A stretch of 27,517 nucleotides of DNA from Bacteroidales bacterium UBA4788 (GCA_002402965.1 DHGW01000063.1:1-27517); one strand, 5' to 3'. Positions 1-8,155 are shown, counted from the first letter of the stretch. Numbers and translations: made by a program. The notes: generated by a model not told the origin, from the sequence alone.

Positions 1-132
1 AATGCTTAATGCGCTACGCGCAATGATACCCCGTAGGGGTTGAAGCATTGTAGAAAGATGCGGGAACAAAGAAATTGGTCGTAGACCATTCAGCGTTGTA
101 ACCTTGCATCCAATACCCCTGTTGCCTGCCAT
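1..132 (-). repeat. Hairpin-rich intergenic repeat element with an open frame, cut by the window edge
   Basis: Three short stem-loops share one design, a 5-bp stem closed by a GTA or TAC triloop: TGCGC/GCGCA at 10-22, ACCCC/GGGGT at 28-40 and TGGTC/GACCA at 76-88. A longer inverted repeat, AATGCTT (1-7) with AAGCATT (43-49), brackets the first two. On the minus strand an ATG at 132-130 opens a frame without a stop for 44 codons to the window edge. Its product contains pieces such as NGLRPISLFPHLSTMLQPL, which resemble short repetitive hypothetical proteins I recall from Bacteroidota; that resemblance is from memory and unchecked. The element sits directly behind the phoU stop. It is probably a dispersed intergenic repeat rather than a normal gene, but copy number cannot be seen from one window. 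Confidence 0.45.
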
Positions 133-139
133 TGACCGG

Positions 140-832
140 TTAATCATTCTTTCCAATTCCTGTATGCCTGATGTCTGTTCCCCGCAAGGAATAGATTGAT
201 GCTTCCGCAATATTCGTGGCATGATCGGCAATACGCTCGATGTTGGAGATCATATCCTTCAGTTCGATATAAGTCAGCAGCATCGACATTGTTCTGTCGT
301 CAATCTCCTCCTTCCTGATGTGACCCAGCAGTAGCTTATGGTTCATCTCATCAACCACTGAATCGTTCTTGATGGTCCATATTGCATAGTCAGGATCATA
401 GTTGGTGAATGAGAGGAGTGATTTCTCGACCATAATGGTTCCGGAGGTTAGCATATTGGATATAAGTGATGAGATTGAGGCATACTCGGGGCTCTTTCTT
501 ATACCCTTTATTATCCTGCAGAGGTTCATGATGCGGTCACCGATGCGTTCGATATTAATTGTCATCCGGTAGATGGCCACCAGCCTCCGCACGTCAGATG
601 CCACCGGCTGGTACAGGACGATGGTGCTGGTAAACTGTTCGCCTATCACCACCTCAAGGTTGTCAATCCGGTTCTCGGCAGTCTCAAGTTCGTCTGTGAT
701 AGCGCTGAAGGCGTTCTCTTCAGCGGTGTTCATCAGCTTCTCGAGAAGGGTCAGCTGGTGCAGTACGAGGTTGGCCATCTCGTTGAAGCTTGCCTGTATC
801 TCGTTCAGTGCCTGTTCTTTCTTCTCACTCAT
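140..832 (-). CDS. phoU: Phosphate transport system regulator PhoU
   Basis: This 230-aa cytoplasmic helical protein has the usual PhoU length and two-repeat layout, with two three-helix bundles carrying metal-site-like acidic motifs such as NIERIGDRIMNL and NIERIADHATNIAE. PhoU proteins link the Pst transporter to the PhoR/PhoB two-component system and restrain phosphate uptake. It is the last gene of the porin-pstS-pstC-pstA-pstB-phoU operon, 39 nt behind pstB. The start chosen is the ATG at 832, giving MSEKKEQALNEIQ; the frame can be extended to a TTG at 850, but the added residues (MLKHLI) look non-native. No phoR/phoB pair lies in the window. Confidence 0.93.
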   Translation of the reverse strand: MSEKKEQALNEIQASFNEMANLVLHQLTLLEKLMNTAEENAFSAITDELETAENRIDNLEVVIGEQFTSTIVLYQPVASDVRRLVAIYRMTINIERIGDRIMNLCRIIKGIRKSPEYASISSLISNMLTSGTIMVEKSLLSFTNYDPDYAIWTIKNDSVVDEMNHKLLLGHIRKEEIDDRTMSMLLTYIELKDMISNIERIADHATNIAEASIYSLRGTDIRHTGIGKND

Positions 833-871
833 AATCAGGTGTTTTAGCAAATGTATTAAATTCGTTTCTAA

Positions 872-1648
872 TCAACCGAATTTGCCCGTCAGATATGCCT
901 CCGTACGGGAGTCTTTCGGGTTTGTGAAGAGCGTACCTGTTGGACCCGATTCCACCAGTTCTCCAAGGTACATGAACATGGAGTCATCGGAGATCCTGGC
1001 AGCCTGTGACATGTTATGGGTTACCAGAACCAGTGTATATTTCTTCTTCAGTTCGCCCAGCAGGTCTTCTATTTTGGAGGTGGCTATCGGGTCAAGCGCT
1101 GACGTCGGTTCGTCGAGAAGGAGCACATCGGGATTGAAGGCGATTGCCCTGGCTACGCAGAGACGCTGCTGTTGTCCGCCTGAGAGGAATGTACCCTTCC
1201 TGAAGAGCGACTCCTTAACCTCGTCCCACAGCGCCACATTGCGGAGGGCATTCTCAACTATCTCATCCCTCTGGTTCTTTTTCAGTCGTATGTCGTTGAG
1301 GCTGAAGCCGGCAACCACGTTCTCGTAGATGGTCATATTCGGGAACGGGTTGGGCCGCTGGAAGACCATGCCCACCCTGCGTCGAAGCTCTATCACTGAC
1401 ATAGAGAAAATACTCTTTCCGTCGAGGAGAATGTCCCCTTTAGTCTGGATGTTTGGATACAGTTCGTGCATCCGGTTCATGCCTCGCAGCAGGGTGCTCT
1501 TGCCGCAGCCCGATGGGCCCATTATTGCGGTGATTCTGTTTCGTTTTATGGAGGCGCTCACGTCCTTCACGGCATAGCGTTCCGGCTCATAGGCGATGAA
1601 CAGGTTCCTGATCTCAAGTACGGAATCGCTTTGCGGGGTAGTATTCAT
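872..1648 (-). CDS. pstB: Phosphate ABC transporter ATP-binding protein PstB
   Basis: This 258-aa ATPase subunit drives phosphate import through PstC/PstA at the inner face of the cytoplasmic membrane. All the ABC motifs are present: Walker A GPSGCGKST (residues 44-52), Q-loop in VFQRPNPFP (95-103), signature LSGGQQQR (155-162), Walker B VLLLDEP (175-181) and the switch histidine in LVTHNMSQ. The VFQRPNPFP and SALDPIAT stretches are typical of PstB rather than of other ABC importers. It begins 5 nt after the pstA stop, which indicates translational coupling in the pst operon. Length and motifs are normal and nothing looks damaged. Confidence 0.96.
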   Translation of the reverse strand: MNTTPQSDSVLEIRNLFIAYEPERYAVKDVSASIKRNRITAIMGPSGCGKSTLLRGMNRMHELYPNIQTKGDILLDGKSIFSMSVIELRRRVGMVFQRPNPFPNMTIYENVVAGFSLNDIRLKKNQRDEIVENALRNVALWDEVKESLFRKGTFLSGGQQQRLCVARAIAFNPDVLLLDEPTSALDPIATSKIEDLLGELKKKYTLVLVTHNMSQAARISDDSMFMYLGELVESGPTGTLFTNPKDSRTEAYLTGKFG

Positions 1649-1653
1649 CTGGT

Positions 1654-2535
1654 TCAGATATATTTATGTTTTGACGCCACGCTGCGGGCCAGGAGGTTCA
1701 TGGAGAGCACAAAGACCATCAGGAAGAGTGAAGCGCTCCATACCAGGCTGACCATATTGGGGTCATTGTAGAAATCCCATATCAGCAGTGGTACCGCGCT
1801 CACCGGCCTGGTGACATCAAAGCTGATGGCCGGGCTGCCAAGGGCGGTGAGCATCAGCGGGGCCGTTTCACCCAATATTCTGGAGAGGGCCAGCAGTACG
1901 CCGGTGGCCAGGCCACTGAAGCTGACAGGTATCAGAATCTTGTAAATCATCTTGTGATAGGGGGTCCCGAGCGCAAACGCAGCCTCCCTGATGGAGAGGG
2001 GTATCATGCGCATGGTCTCTTCTGTGGAGCGGATGATCAGGGGAAGCATCATGATGGTGAGCGAGACGCTGCCGGCCAAAGCTGAATAGCCCCTGGTGAT
2101 GTTTTTGACCACCCATATATAGGCAATGATACCGAGTATTATCGATGGCACCCCCTGCAGGATCTCGGTAAGGCTCCTGATGAAGCGGGCGTACCTTTTC
2201 GTGCTGTTTTCATAAATGTAGATGCCGGTCATCAGTCCGAGGGGAATGGCGAAGAGCGATGCCAGCAGGACCATCAGAAGCGACCCGGTGAGTCCGTTGG
2301 CTATGCCGCCCGGGATGACCTCACCGGCCGATGCAGCCATCATAGCCTGGAAGGTGTCGGGAGCCGGCTGGGTGAAGAAGGCCAGGTTGATCTGGCGGTA
2401 TCCCTTCACTGCCAGGTTTCCAACTATGAGGAAGATGGGAATGACGGTAATGACAGAGCCGGCGATTACCAGGTATCTGAACCGGCCGTTGGTGCGGTTT
2501 CGTTTTTTTATGTTGTCAGTCAGCTCTATATGCAT
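1654..2535 (-). CDS. pstA: Phosphate ABC transporter permease PstA
   Basis: This membrane permease of about 293 aa forms half of the phosphate channel. It has an N-terminal membrane segment after a charged leader, further hydrophobic segments, and the coupling loop (EAAFALGTPYHKMIYKILIP) that docks on PstB. The segment GIANGLTGSLLMVLLAS and the motif GETAPLMLTALG near the C-terminus are characteristic of PstA. The ATG at 2535 is preferred. A TTG at 2550 would add five residues and overlap the pstC stop by 8 nt, so coupled translation from TTG cannot be excluded. The gene sits between pstC and pstB in the operon. Confidence 0.94.
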   Translation of the reverse strand: MHIELTDNIKKRNRTNGRFRYLVIAGSVITVIPIFLIVGNLAVKGYRQINLAFFTQPAPDTFQAMMAASAGEVIPGGIANGLTGSLLMVLLASLFAIPLGLMTGIYIYENSTKRYARFIRSLTEILQGVPSIILGIIAYIWVVKNITRGYSALAGSVSLTIMMLPLIIRSTEETMRMIPLSIREAAFALGTPYHKMIYKILIPVSFSGLATGVLLALSRILGETAPLMLTALGSPAISFDVTRPVSAVPLLIWDFYNDPNMVSLVWSASLFLMVFVLSMNLLARSVASKHKYI

Positions 2536-2542
2536 CTCTCTG

Positions 2543-3394
2543 TCATGCAAAGCGTTTGATGATCAATTTGCCGAGGTAGTTGACCAGCGCCGTGATCAGG
2601 AAGAGCAGCAGCCCCACTGCTATCAGCGCACTCATCTTCAGTCCTGATGCCTCTCCAAACTGATTGGCAATGACTGAGGCCATGGTGTTTCCCGGAGCGA
2701 AGAGGCCTTTGGGGATTACGTTGGCATTGCCGATGAGCATGGTGACGGCCATCGTCTCGCCGAGGGCCCTTCCCAGTGCCAGGATGAAGCTGGCGATGAT
2801 GCCTGAGCGGGCTGAGGGAATGACAACACTGAAGATCACCTCGCGGCGGGTGGCGCCGAGGGAGTAGGCGGCTTCCTTCAGCTCGGCGGGAACCATCGAG
2901 ATGATCTCCGCGCTGAGCGAGGTGGCATAGGGTACAATCATTATCGCCAGCACCAGTGAGGCTGTGAAGACGCCGAAGCCCTGGTCTGAGAGGCCGGTGC
3001 TTACCAGGAGCGGGCGCAGGGCATAGAAGCCCCAGAAACCGTAGACAATGGATGGAATCCCGGCCAGCAGGTCAACCAGGCTGCGAAGTATGCCGGAGAT
3101 GCGCGTGTCCCTGTAATACTCTGCAATGAAGAGGGAGGTGGTAAAGGCCATCGGGATGCAGATGATAAGTGCAAGAATGGATGTGATGACCGTCCCTGCT
3201 ATGAAAGCCATCGCACCGTATTCCTCACTGCCTGCAGTGGGATTCCACGCAGAGGAGGTGATGAATCGCAGTCCGAACTCCCTGAATGCAGGGATAGATC
3301 CTCCGAAAAGAGAGATGACAATCCCGGCACTGAGAAGCAGTATCGTCAGTGACGAGATGAAAAGCAGGGCCTTTGTGATCCTGTCGCCTGACAT
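2543..3394 (-). CDS. pstC: Phosphate ABC transporter permease PstC
   Basis: This 283-aa polytopic inner-membrane protein is the partner of PstA. It shows the binding-protein-dependent transport inner-membrane domain with the coupling motif EAAYSLGATRREVIFSVVIP and the following ALGRALGETMAVTMLIGN segment typical of PstC. The N-terminus has one membrane helix followed by a periplasmic stretch (AWNPTAGSEEYGAMAFIAGT) usual in this family. The ATG at 3394 lies 4 nt behind the pstS stop. Length is at the short end of the family but complete. Confidence 0.94.
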   Translation of the reverse strand: MSGDRITKALLFISSLTILLLSAGIVISLFGGSIPAFREFGLRFITSSAWNPTAGSEEYGAMAFIAGTVITSILALIICIPMAFTTSLFIAEYYRDTRISGILRSLVDLLAGIPSIVYGFWGFYALRPLLVSTGLSDQGFGVFTASLVLAIMIVPYATSLSAEIISMVPAELKEAAYSLGATRREVIFSVVIPSARSGIIASFILALGRALGETMAVTMLIGNANVIPKGLFAPGNTMASVIANQFGEASGLKMSALIAVGLLLFLITALVNYLGKLIIKRFA

Positions 3395-3398
3395 CGGG

Positions 3399-4463
3399 TT
3401 ACTTCAGAACCGGTGCGCCTTCGTATGTTATGCCCTTGAGGAGGGCGGCAGCCTGAAGGGATGCGTTCTGAGGCAGCGCGGCGTAATGCACGCTGGTGGC
3501 AATGGCCTGTGCCTCCTCACCGGTAAGCCATTTGACAGTGTTGACTGCTGCTTCGGCTGCTTCGGGACTATGTTTGCCGTACGCCAGTTCCCTGTACATG
3601 ATAATCCATGTGAAGCTGCTGATGGGATAGGCAGCCGGATTGGGTGAGTTGGTGATCATCACCCTCGTGTCTGCCGGCATCTCCGCTGCCGCGGCAGCGG
3701 TGAACGAATCAAGTGTTGGCTCTATGTAGAAACCGGCGCTGTTCATCACCTTCGCCATCGGTATCTTCTGAGAGAAGGCATATTCAAACCCGATGTATCC
3801 TATTGATCCTTCACTCTGGCTGATGGTGCCGGCCACGCCGGGATTGCCCTTGGCACCAATTCCTGCAGGCCAGTTGAGGGCCTTGCCGGTGCCGAGCTGA
3901 GCGCTCCATACGGGACTAACCTTCGACATGTAATCGCTGAAGATGTATGTGGTGCCGCTGCCGTCAGACCTGTAGACTACTGTTATCTCCATATCGGGAA
4001 CTACAAGGCCGGGATTGACAGCAAGGATCTTCGGGTCATTCCACATTTTAATGTTTCCAAGGAAGATGCCCTCGAGCAGCTCAGGGGTGAGTTTGAGGTC
4101 TGTCACTCCCGGAAGGTTGTAGGCTATCACAACCGCACCGATGCATGTCGGGATGTGTACCACCTCGCCGGGCATCTCAGCCAGCTCAGCGTCAGAGAGG
4201 TAGGCGTCAGTAGCTGCGAAGTCGACTATCTGGTCGCGGAGGCTCTTTATTCCTCCGCCGGAGCCGATGCCACCGTAGTTGATCAGCGGTCCGCCCGCCT
4301 CATTATACCTTTTAAATGCGAGATTGTAGAAGGGCTGGGGAAATGTTGCCCCGGCGGCAGAGAGAGTAACCTGCTTCTGTTTGCCTGCCGTTGAACCGCC
4401 GCCTCCGCATGATGCGGCTGCCAGTGCAACGATTACAGTCAGGATAATGATACTGTTTTTCAT
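3399..4463 (-). CDS. pstS: Phosphate-binding lipoprotein PstS
   Basis: This 354-aa solute-binding protein captures phosphate in the periplasm and hands it to PstCA. The start ATG at 4463 gives a lipoprotein signal ending in ALAAASC (Cys19), followed by a Gly-rich linker. The frame is open further upstream, but those codons would run into the porin gene and spoil the signal peptide. Family motifs are LSAAGATFPQPFYNLA, GGIGSGGGIKSL and the phosphate-loop stretch VVYRSDGSGTTYIF. It follows the porin gene after 28 nt and precedes pstC by 4 nt. Regulation is probably by the Pho-box-like array upstream of the operon. Confidence 0.95.
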   Translation of the reverse strand: MKNSIIILTVIVALAAASCGGGGSTAGKQKQVTLSAAGATFPQPFYNLAFKRYNEAGGPLINYGGIGSGGGIKSLRDQIVDFAATDAYLSDAELAEMPGEVVHIPTCIGAVVIAYNLPGVTDLKLTPELLEGIFLGNIKMWNDPKILAVNPGLVVPDMEITVVYRSDGSGTTYIFSDYMSKVSPVWSAQLGTGKALNWPAGIGAKGNPGVAGTISQSEGSIGYIGFEYAFSQKIPMAKVMNSAGFYIEPTLDSFTAAAAAEMPADTRVMITNSPNPAAYPISSFTWIIMYRELAYGKHSPEAAEAAVNTVKWLTGEEAQAIATSVHYAALPQNASLQAAALLKGITYEGAPVLK

Positions 4464-4491
4464 TTTTGTATGGTTGTTTGTTAAGTAAATA

Positions 4492-5487
4492 TCAGAATTT
4501 AGCTTCAATGTTAAGGCCAATGGTGCTTACGTTGTCATTGTCGCCGGCTGTTGGCAGGTACCCTGTGAAGTTAGGAGTAATCCTTACGTTGCGCACCGGC
4601 GAGAAATCTATCCCGGCGAATATGTATGATCCGTCCCTGGTCTGGTTCCATGGGTCTGCTTCTCCTGCCATAGTCACCGATGCGATATTATCATACCGTG
4701 CAAAGAGCCTGACCTTTTCCGAGAGCGGTAGCCTGGCAAAAACACTTATTCCCGAATAGTCGCGTCCGTCAGTCATTGAGGCATTGTCCTGCCTGAAGTA
4801 CTCTGCTCCGGCATTGAACCCGGGACCCATCCATGCCGCAGTGATGCTGGCGGTGCGCTGCATACTGCCCGAGGGACCCATCATGTCATAGAATCCCCTG
4901 ACAAGAATGTTGTCAGCAGGGGTGAGGGTGAAGCCAGCCGACATTTTGTATGTACCGTTCGCGGTAATATCCTTGAAACCCCTTCCGTTTGTGATGGAGA
5001 GATCAAAAACAAGTATTTCACCGGCATAGATCTTCGTTGCTATTCCCAGGTCAGCAGCCTGTATCATGCCCGAGTAGTCAATGGGAGGCTTTGTGACGAA
5101 ACGGTAACCGAAGATCTTCTCCATCATCGAGATTTGCTCGGAACCGATCAATCCGCCCTGAACCATGAACTTTTTCGTGGAATACTGCAGGTATGCGTTT
5201 CGAAGGTAACCGGAATAGATTGTTTTACCGTTGATGACCTCGGTGGTTCCGTCATACATGATGCGGCTTGATATCTCCTTTGAAAAGCTGTAGTCGTAAC
5301 CGAAGTAGGAGCGTGTCACTTCAAAAGCGGAGTTATTGTCGCCACCGGAAAAGGAGGTGTGGTAATTGGAGAAGAGCAATCCGAAGAACTTGCCTGAGGG
5401 CTTGAATTCATCACTCTCCTGTGCTGCGGCGGATAATGTCGACAGCACCAGGATGCTGAGCGCGACAGGTAAAATCTTAATTCTCAT
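4492..5487 (-). CDS. Outer-membrane porin of the OprO/OprP (phosphate-selective) type
   Basis: This 331-aa beta-barrel protein has a cleavable signal peptide (MRIKILPVALSILVLSTLSAAAQ) and a terminal phenylalanine (IEAKF) as expected for an outer-membrane barrel. Amphipathic strands such as AYLQYSTKKFMVQGGLIGSE, RTASITAAWMGPGFNAGAEYF and VRLFARYDN resemble the OprP/OprO porin family. It is the first gene of the pst operon and lies 28 nt before pstS, so its likely cargo is phosphate or another phosphorus source crossing the outer membrane. The family call comes from pattern resemblance; the phosphate role is inferred mainly from operon position and the Pho-like array upstream. Confidence 0.8.
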   Translation of the reverse strand: MRIKILPVALSILVLSTLSAAAQESDEFKPSGKFFGLLFSNYHTSFSGGDNNSAFEVTRSYFGYDYSFSKEISSRIMYDGTTEVINGKTIYSGYLRNAYLQYSTKKFMVQGGLIGSEQISMMEKIFGYRFVTKPPIDYSGMIQAADLGIATKIYAGEILVFDLSITNGRGFKDITANGTYKMSAGFTLTPADNILVRGFYDMMGPSGSMQRTASITAAWMGPGFNAGAEYFRQDNASMTDGRDYSGISVFARLPLSEKVRLFARYDNIASVTMAGEADPWNQTRDGSYIFAGIDFSPVRNVRITPNFTGYLPTAGDNDNVSTIGLNIEAKF

Positions 5488-5532
5488 TTAATTACTAATT
5501 GAAGGTTTGACAATACAAAAATCCTGCACTTT

Positions 5533-5572
5533 TGTTACATTCAGATTACACAAATGTGACAAAGTTGTTACA
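5533..5572 (-). promoter_or_regulatory. Pho-box-like array: four direct repeats, 11-bp period
   Basis: Read on the minus strand, the 7-mers TGTAACA, TGTCACA, TGTAATC and TGTAACA are separated by 4-nt spacers (ACTT, TTTG, TGAA), giving an exact 11-bp repeat unit. This is the geometry of known PhoB/PhoP sites (7-mer plus 4-nt spacer in E. coli; TTNACA repeats every 11 bp in Bacillus). The array ends 45 nt before the porin start codon and heads the whole pst operon. Binding by a PhoB homologue is inferred. A good TAnnTTTG box between array and start was not found, as expected for an activator-dependent promoter. Confidence 0.75.
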
Positions 5573-5676
5573 AACATAATATACCTCCCGTTAGCCGAAG
5601 TTAGTAAAAAGACTGAAAAGCACCCGGTGTAAATCATTAACTTTACGGTATGATAATTGCAAGTTAGGCAAATGAG

Positions 5677-6357
5677 ATGAAACAGCTATCATTGATTATA
5701 ATATTGGCGGCATTCTTCAGTGCCGCTGCGGGGCAGAGCGTAGAGAGTCCGAATTACGGCCTCAAGTCGCCGCTGACCGCGGAGATTGTACGGGTCGATT
5801 TCAATACCGATGCCACGGTTGTGTGGCTTACGGTCATGAGTGATATCAACAATGCATGGTTCTGCATTGACAGGAACACCTTTCTTGTCAGACCTGACGG
5901 GATGAAGCTTAAGCTCACCGGTCTGAAGGGACTCCCGTACTGTCCTTCAACCTACAAGTTCAAACGGCCTGGCGAAAAGGCTTCCTTCTCTCTGACTTTT
6001 CCTCCGACGGGGTTGCTGCCATGGTTTTCAATTGTTGAAGAGTGTGTGGGCGGGTGCCTCTCTTTCAGGGGTATAGTCACCGATGCTTCGCTAAACAACC
6101 GGCTTAACGAAGCCTTTTCTCTCTCCGGGGCGGGGAATACAATGGCTGCCTACCGCATCTACGAAGCGATCATCGCAGAGACTGACAGCCTGAATCTTGG
6201 CATAGAGGGATCTGTTTTCACCTCGCTGATCATGCTTGACCGCAGCATGGGGAGGCAGGAGACGGCGAGACAGTGGTACAACAGGATGATGACATCCGAT
6301 ACCCCTGACCTGAAGTTCTATCTTGAGAACCTTAAGAGGCAGGGGGCAGAGTACTGA
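5677..6357 (+). CDS. Secreted protein of unknown function with TPR-like C-terminus
   Basis: This 226-aa protein is not recognised. A signal peptide ends near SAAAGQS (about residue 20). Residues 25-140 look like an all-beta domain (repeated alternating strands such as AEIVRVDFNTDATVVWLTVMS) with several cysteines (CIDRN, YCPST, ECVGGC) that could form disulphides in the periplasm. Residues 150-226 are helical and TPR-like (NTMAAYRIYEAIIAETDSLN, then SMGRQETARQWYNRMM). It is transcribed divergently from the phosphate operon, and the Pho-like array lies about 100 nt upstream, so co-regulation is possible. A weak -7-like TAACTTTA lies at 5638-5645 without a matching -33 box. Confidence 0.75.
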   Translation: MKQLSLIIILAAFFSAAAGQSVESPNYGLKSPLTAEIVRVDFNTDATVVWLTVMSDINNAWFCIDRNTFLVRPDGMKLKLTGLKGLPYCPSTYKFKRPGEKASFSLTFPPTGLLPWFSIVEECVGGCLSFRGIVTDASLNNRLNEAFSLSGAGNTMAAYRIYEAIIAETDSLNLGIEGSVFTSLIMLDRSMGRQETARQWYNRMMTSDTPDLKFYLENLKRQGAEY

Positions 6358-6425
6358 GGAAAGTGTAATATGTTTCTTACGGCGATTCGAACCCGGTTCA
6401 CCATGGTAAATGAGAGTGGAACAGC

Positions 6426-6462
6426 AAAAAAGAGAAGAGCCCTTCGCGGGGCTCTTCTCTTT
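6426..6462 (-). terminator. Intrinsic terminator of the FadL-family gene
   Basis: A perfect 12-bp stem (AGAGAAGAGCCC at 6431-6442 with its complement at 6449-6460) extends to 14 bp with flanking A/T pairs and has a 6-nt loop. Read on the minus strand it is followed by six T residues, directly behind the FadL-family stop codon. On the plus strand only two T residues follow the stem, so it may stop the opposite gene (5677-6357) less efficiently. Confidence 0.88.
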
Positions 6463-6480
6463 AAACATAGGCGGTCAGTT

Positions 6481-7929
6481 CTAGAAATGGAAGTCGAGTC
6501 CGATGGCTGCAATCCAGGTGTTCTTGTTGTAGATATCGGTAGCCTGACCGGCGCCGCCGGTATAGGTTTTTGGCCCTTCTTCATAAAGCGTATAGGAACC
6601 TCCAAGGTTGATGTCGAGCATATCATTGACCTTTATGCCCAGTCCGCCGCCGAAAGTGTTGGTGTTGAGGCTGTATTTGAGGTCACTCTGGTAGTTTTCG
6701 TTCACTCCGGTGACGGTGGTGAGCCAGCCGGCGCTGAGGAAAAGGTTGTCGGAGAGGCCGACCTGGAGACCCAGTGCTGCCTCGATGAAGTTCTTGTCGA
6801 TCTTGTTCAGTTCAACATCTTCCTGTCCGTCATAGTCAACACCCTTGTCGAAGTAGTAGTTAAAGCTTCCTGAGATGAGTAACCTTTCTGAAGGTTGGAC
6901 ATCAACTCCGAGGGCCAGCATGGCGGGCATGTCAGCTATGGCAACTGAATCCTGTATGAACATTCCTTCAGCATCCTTGCCGTCGTTCACGGTTGTGGTG
7001 AGATTCATCTTCGTCTTGAATTCATATTTCAGGCCGATGTTGATGAGGTCACCCACGGGTGCGAAGTTTACGGAGATGATGGGGGTGATGCCGGTGCCTT
7101 TCATAACGGCGTCAGCCTCAACTGTCGTTGCATCGTCAATATATGCTGCGGTACCGTTGAGAGTAGCCACATTTTGTGCCGGAAGCCCTGGAGTGGCCGC
7201 CACTCTCCTCAGGTAGTCACCGGGTGTCTGAACACCTCCGTGAACCTCGGGAGCAGTGATGGTTACGTCCTGAATGTAGCCTTCGTACTTGTTGTTGGCC
7301 ATTACATAGCGGCCGCCGACGGCGACTGACAGCATCTCATTGATCTCGTATGAGGCGTTGGCCTGAAGGCCAAAATAGATAGATGAACCCTTAAAGTAAA
7401 TGTTTGAGTTGTATCCGGTGATGCCGTTAAAGTTGGGATCTGTTCCTGTAACAGAGAAGATATACTGATCCAGCGGGGTCAGCTGGGCTGCCAGCATGGG
7501 AACCAGGTTTGCAACCTGCATCTCGAATGAAGGCAGGCCGCTCTCATAGGTTGCGCCGCCGCCGCCGCCAACAGGATTAAAGCCCAGTGAGAGGGCAAGC
7601 TTGCCAGTCTTGAAGGCTGCATAAACGCCCGGGTAAACGGGGGCGCTGACCTTGCCTACATACTCTTTAGGACTGCCGTTCAGGTAATCATAAGCTGTCG
7701 TTACCTTCTGCGTCTGGCCGAGGGTCTGGTTGTTGAGCGAGAGATGGAATCCGTCAGACAATTTGGTAAGACCTGCCGGGTTGTAGTAGACTGCATCAAT
7801 GCTGGTTGAGGCATTGCGGCTCTGCAGCCTGGTGTATAGTGCACTCTGGTTGGTGTTTGTGACGAGGCCGCCTGCAAAGAGAGAACCTGTAACAACGAGT
7901 GCGGAAACAACTGAAATGATTTTTTTCAT
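6481..7929 (-). CDS. Outer-membrane transport protein, OMPP1/FadL/TodX family
   Basis: This 482-aa beta-barrel protein has a signal peptide (MKKIISVVSALVVTGSLFAGG) and the strongly conserved FadL-type N-terminus with TNTNQSALYTRLQSRNAS followed by STSIDAVYYNPAGLTKLSDG; the Asn-Pro-Ala segment is the family hallmark. The protein ends in a barrel-type phenylalanine (GLDFHF). Members let long-chain fatty acids or other hydrophobic compounds cross the outer membrane; the ligand here is unknown. It is monocistronic: a terminator follows and a 226-nt intergenic stretch precedes it. It is not obviously tied to the phosphate operon or to the sugar locus. Confidence 0.9.
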   Translation of the reverse strand: MKKIISVVSALVVTGSLFAGGLVTNTNQSALYTRLQSRNASTSIDAVYYNPAGLTKLSDGFHLSLNNQTLGQTQKVTTAYDYLNGSPKEYVGKVSAPVYPGVYAAFKTGKLALSLGFNPVGGGGGATYESGLPSFEMQVANLVPMLAAQLTPLDQYIFSVTGTDPNFNGITGYNSNIYFKGSSIYFGLQANASYEINEMLSVAVGGRYVMANNKYEGYIQDVTITAPEVHGGVQTPGDYLRRVAATPGLPAQNVATLNGTAAYIDDATTVEADAVMKGTGITPIISVNFAPVGDLINIGLKYEFKTKMNLTTTVNDGKDAEGMFIQDSVAIADMPAMLALGVDVQPSERLLISGSFNYYFDKGVDYDGQEDVELNKIDKNFIEAALGLQVGLSDNLFLSAGWLTTVTGVNENYQSDLKYSLNTNTFGGGLGIKVNDMLDINLGGSYTLYEEGPKTYTGGAGQATDIYNKNTWIAAIGLDFHF

Positions 7930-8044
7930 GAGCTTCTGTTTTAATTACACATTCTTAGGTTTATTGTGCATTTCATATTTAAGAGTTATCATATTTTAGC
8001 CTGTGGTAAAAGTATGATCCGTTTAAATGATGCTTGTTTCAGAA

Positions 8045-8073
8045 CGCTTTAAGCCTGTTTAGGTTTAAAAGCG
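8045..8073. repeat. Imperfect inverted repeat between the lacI-type and FadL-family genes
   Basis: CGCTTTAAGCCT (8045-8056) can pair with AGGTTTAAAAGCG (8061-8073) around a GTTT loop, with one bulged base and one G-T pair. It lies 83 nt behind the lacI-type stop and 116 nt before the FadL-family start (both minus strand). No T tract follows on either strand, so it is not a standard terminator; it could be an operator, an RNA-stabilising stem or a weak terminator. The rest of 7930-8155 is A/T-rich and shows no other clear signal. Confidence 0.4.
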
Positions 8074-8155
8074 GCGTAAAAATATGAAAAAAAATGAAAT
8101 ATGCTAATTCAACAAAGACTAAATAGTACGCTTGTACACTCAGAGGCCCTACTTC

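Noticed and set aside
573..1328. Long plus-strand open frame opposite phoU and pstB
   Set aside because: It lies antisense to two certain genes, is Ser/Arg-rich and has no recognisable motif; it is a shadow of their codon usage.
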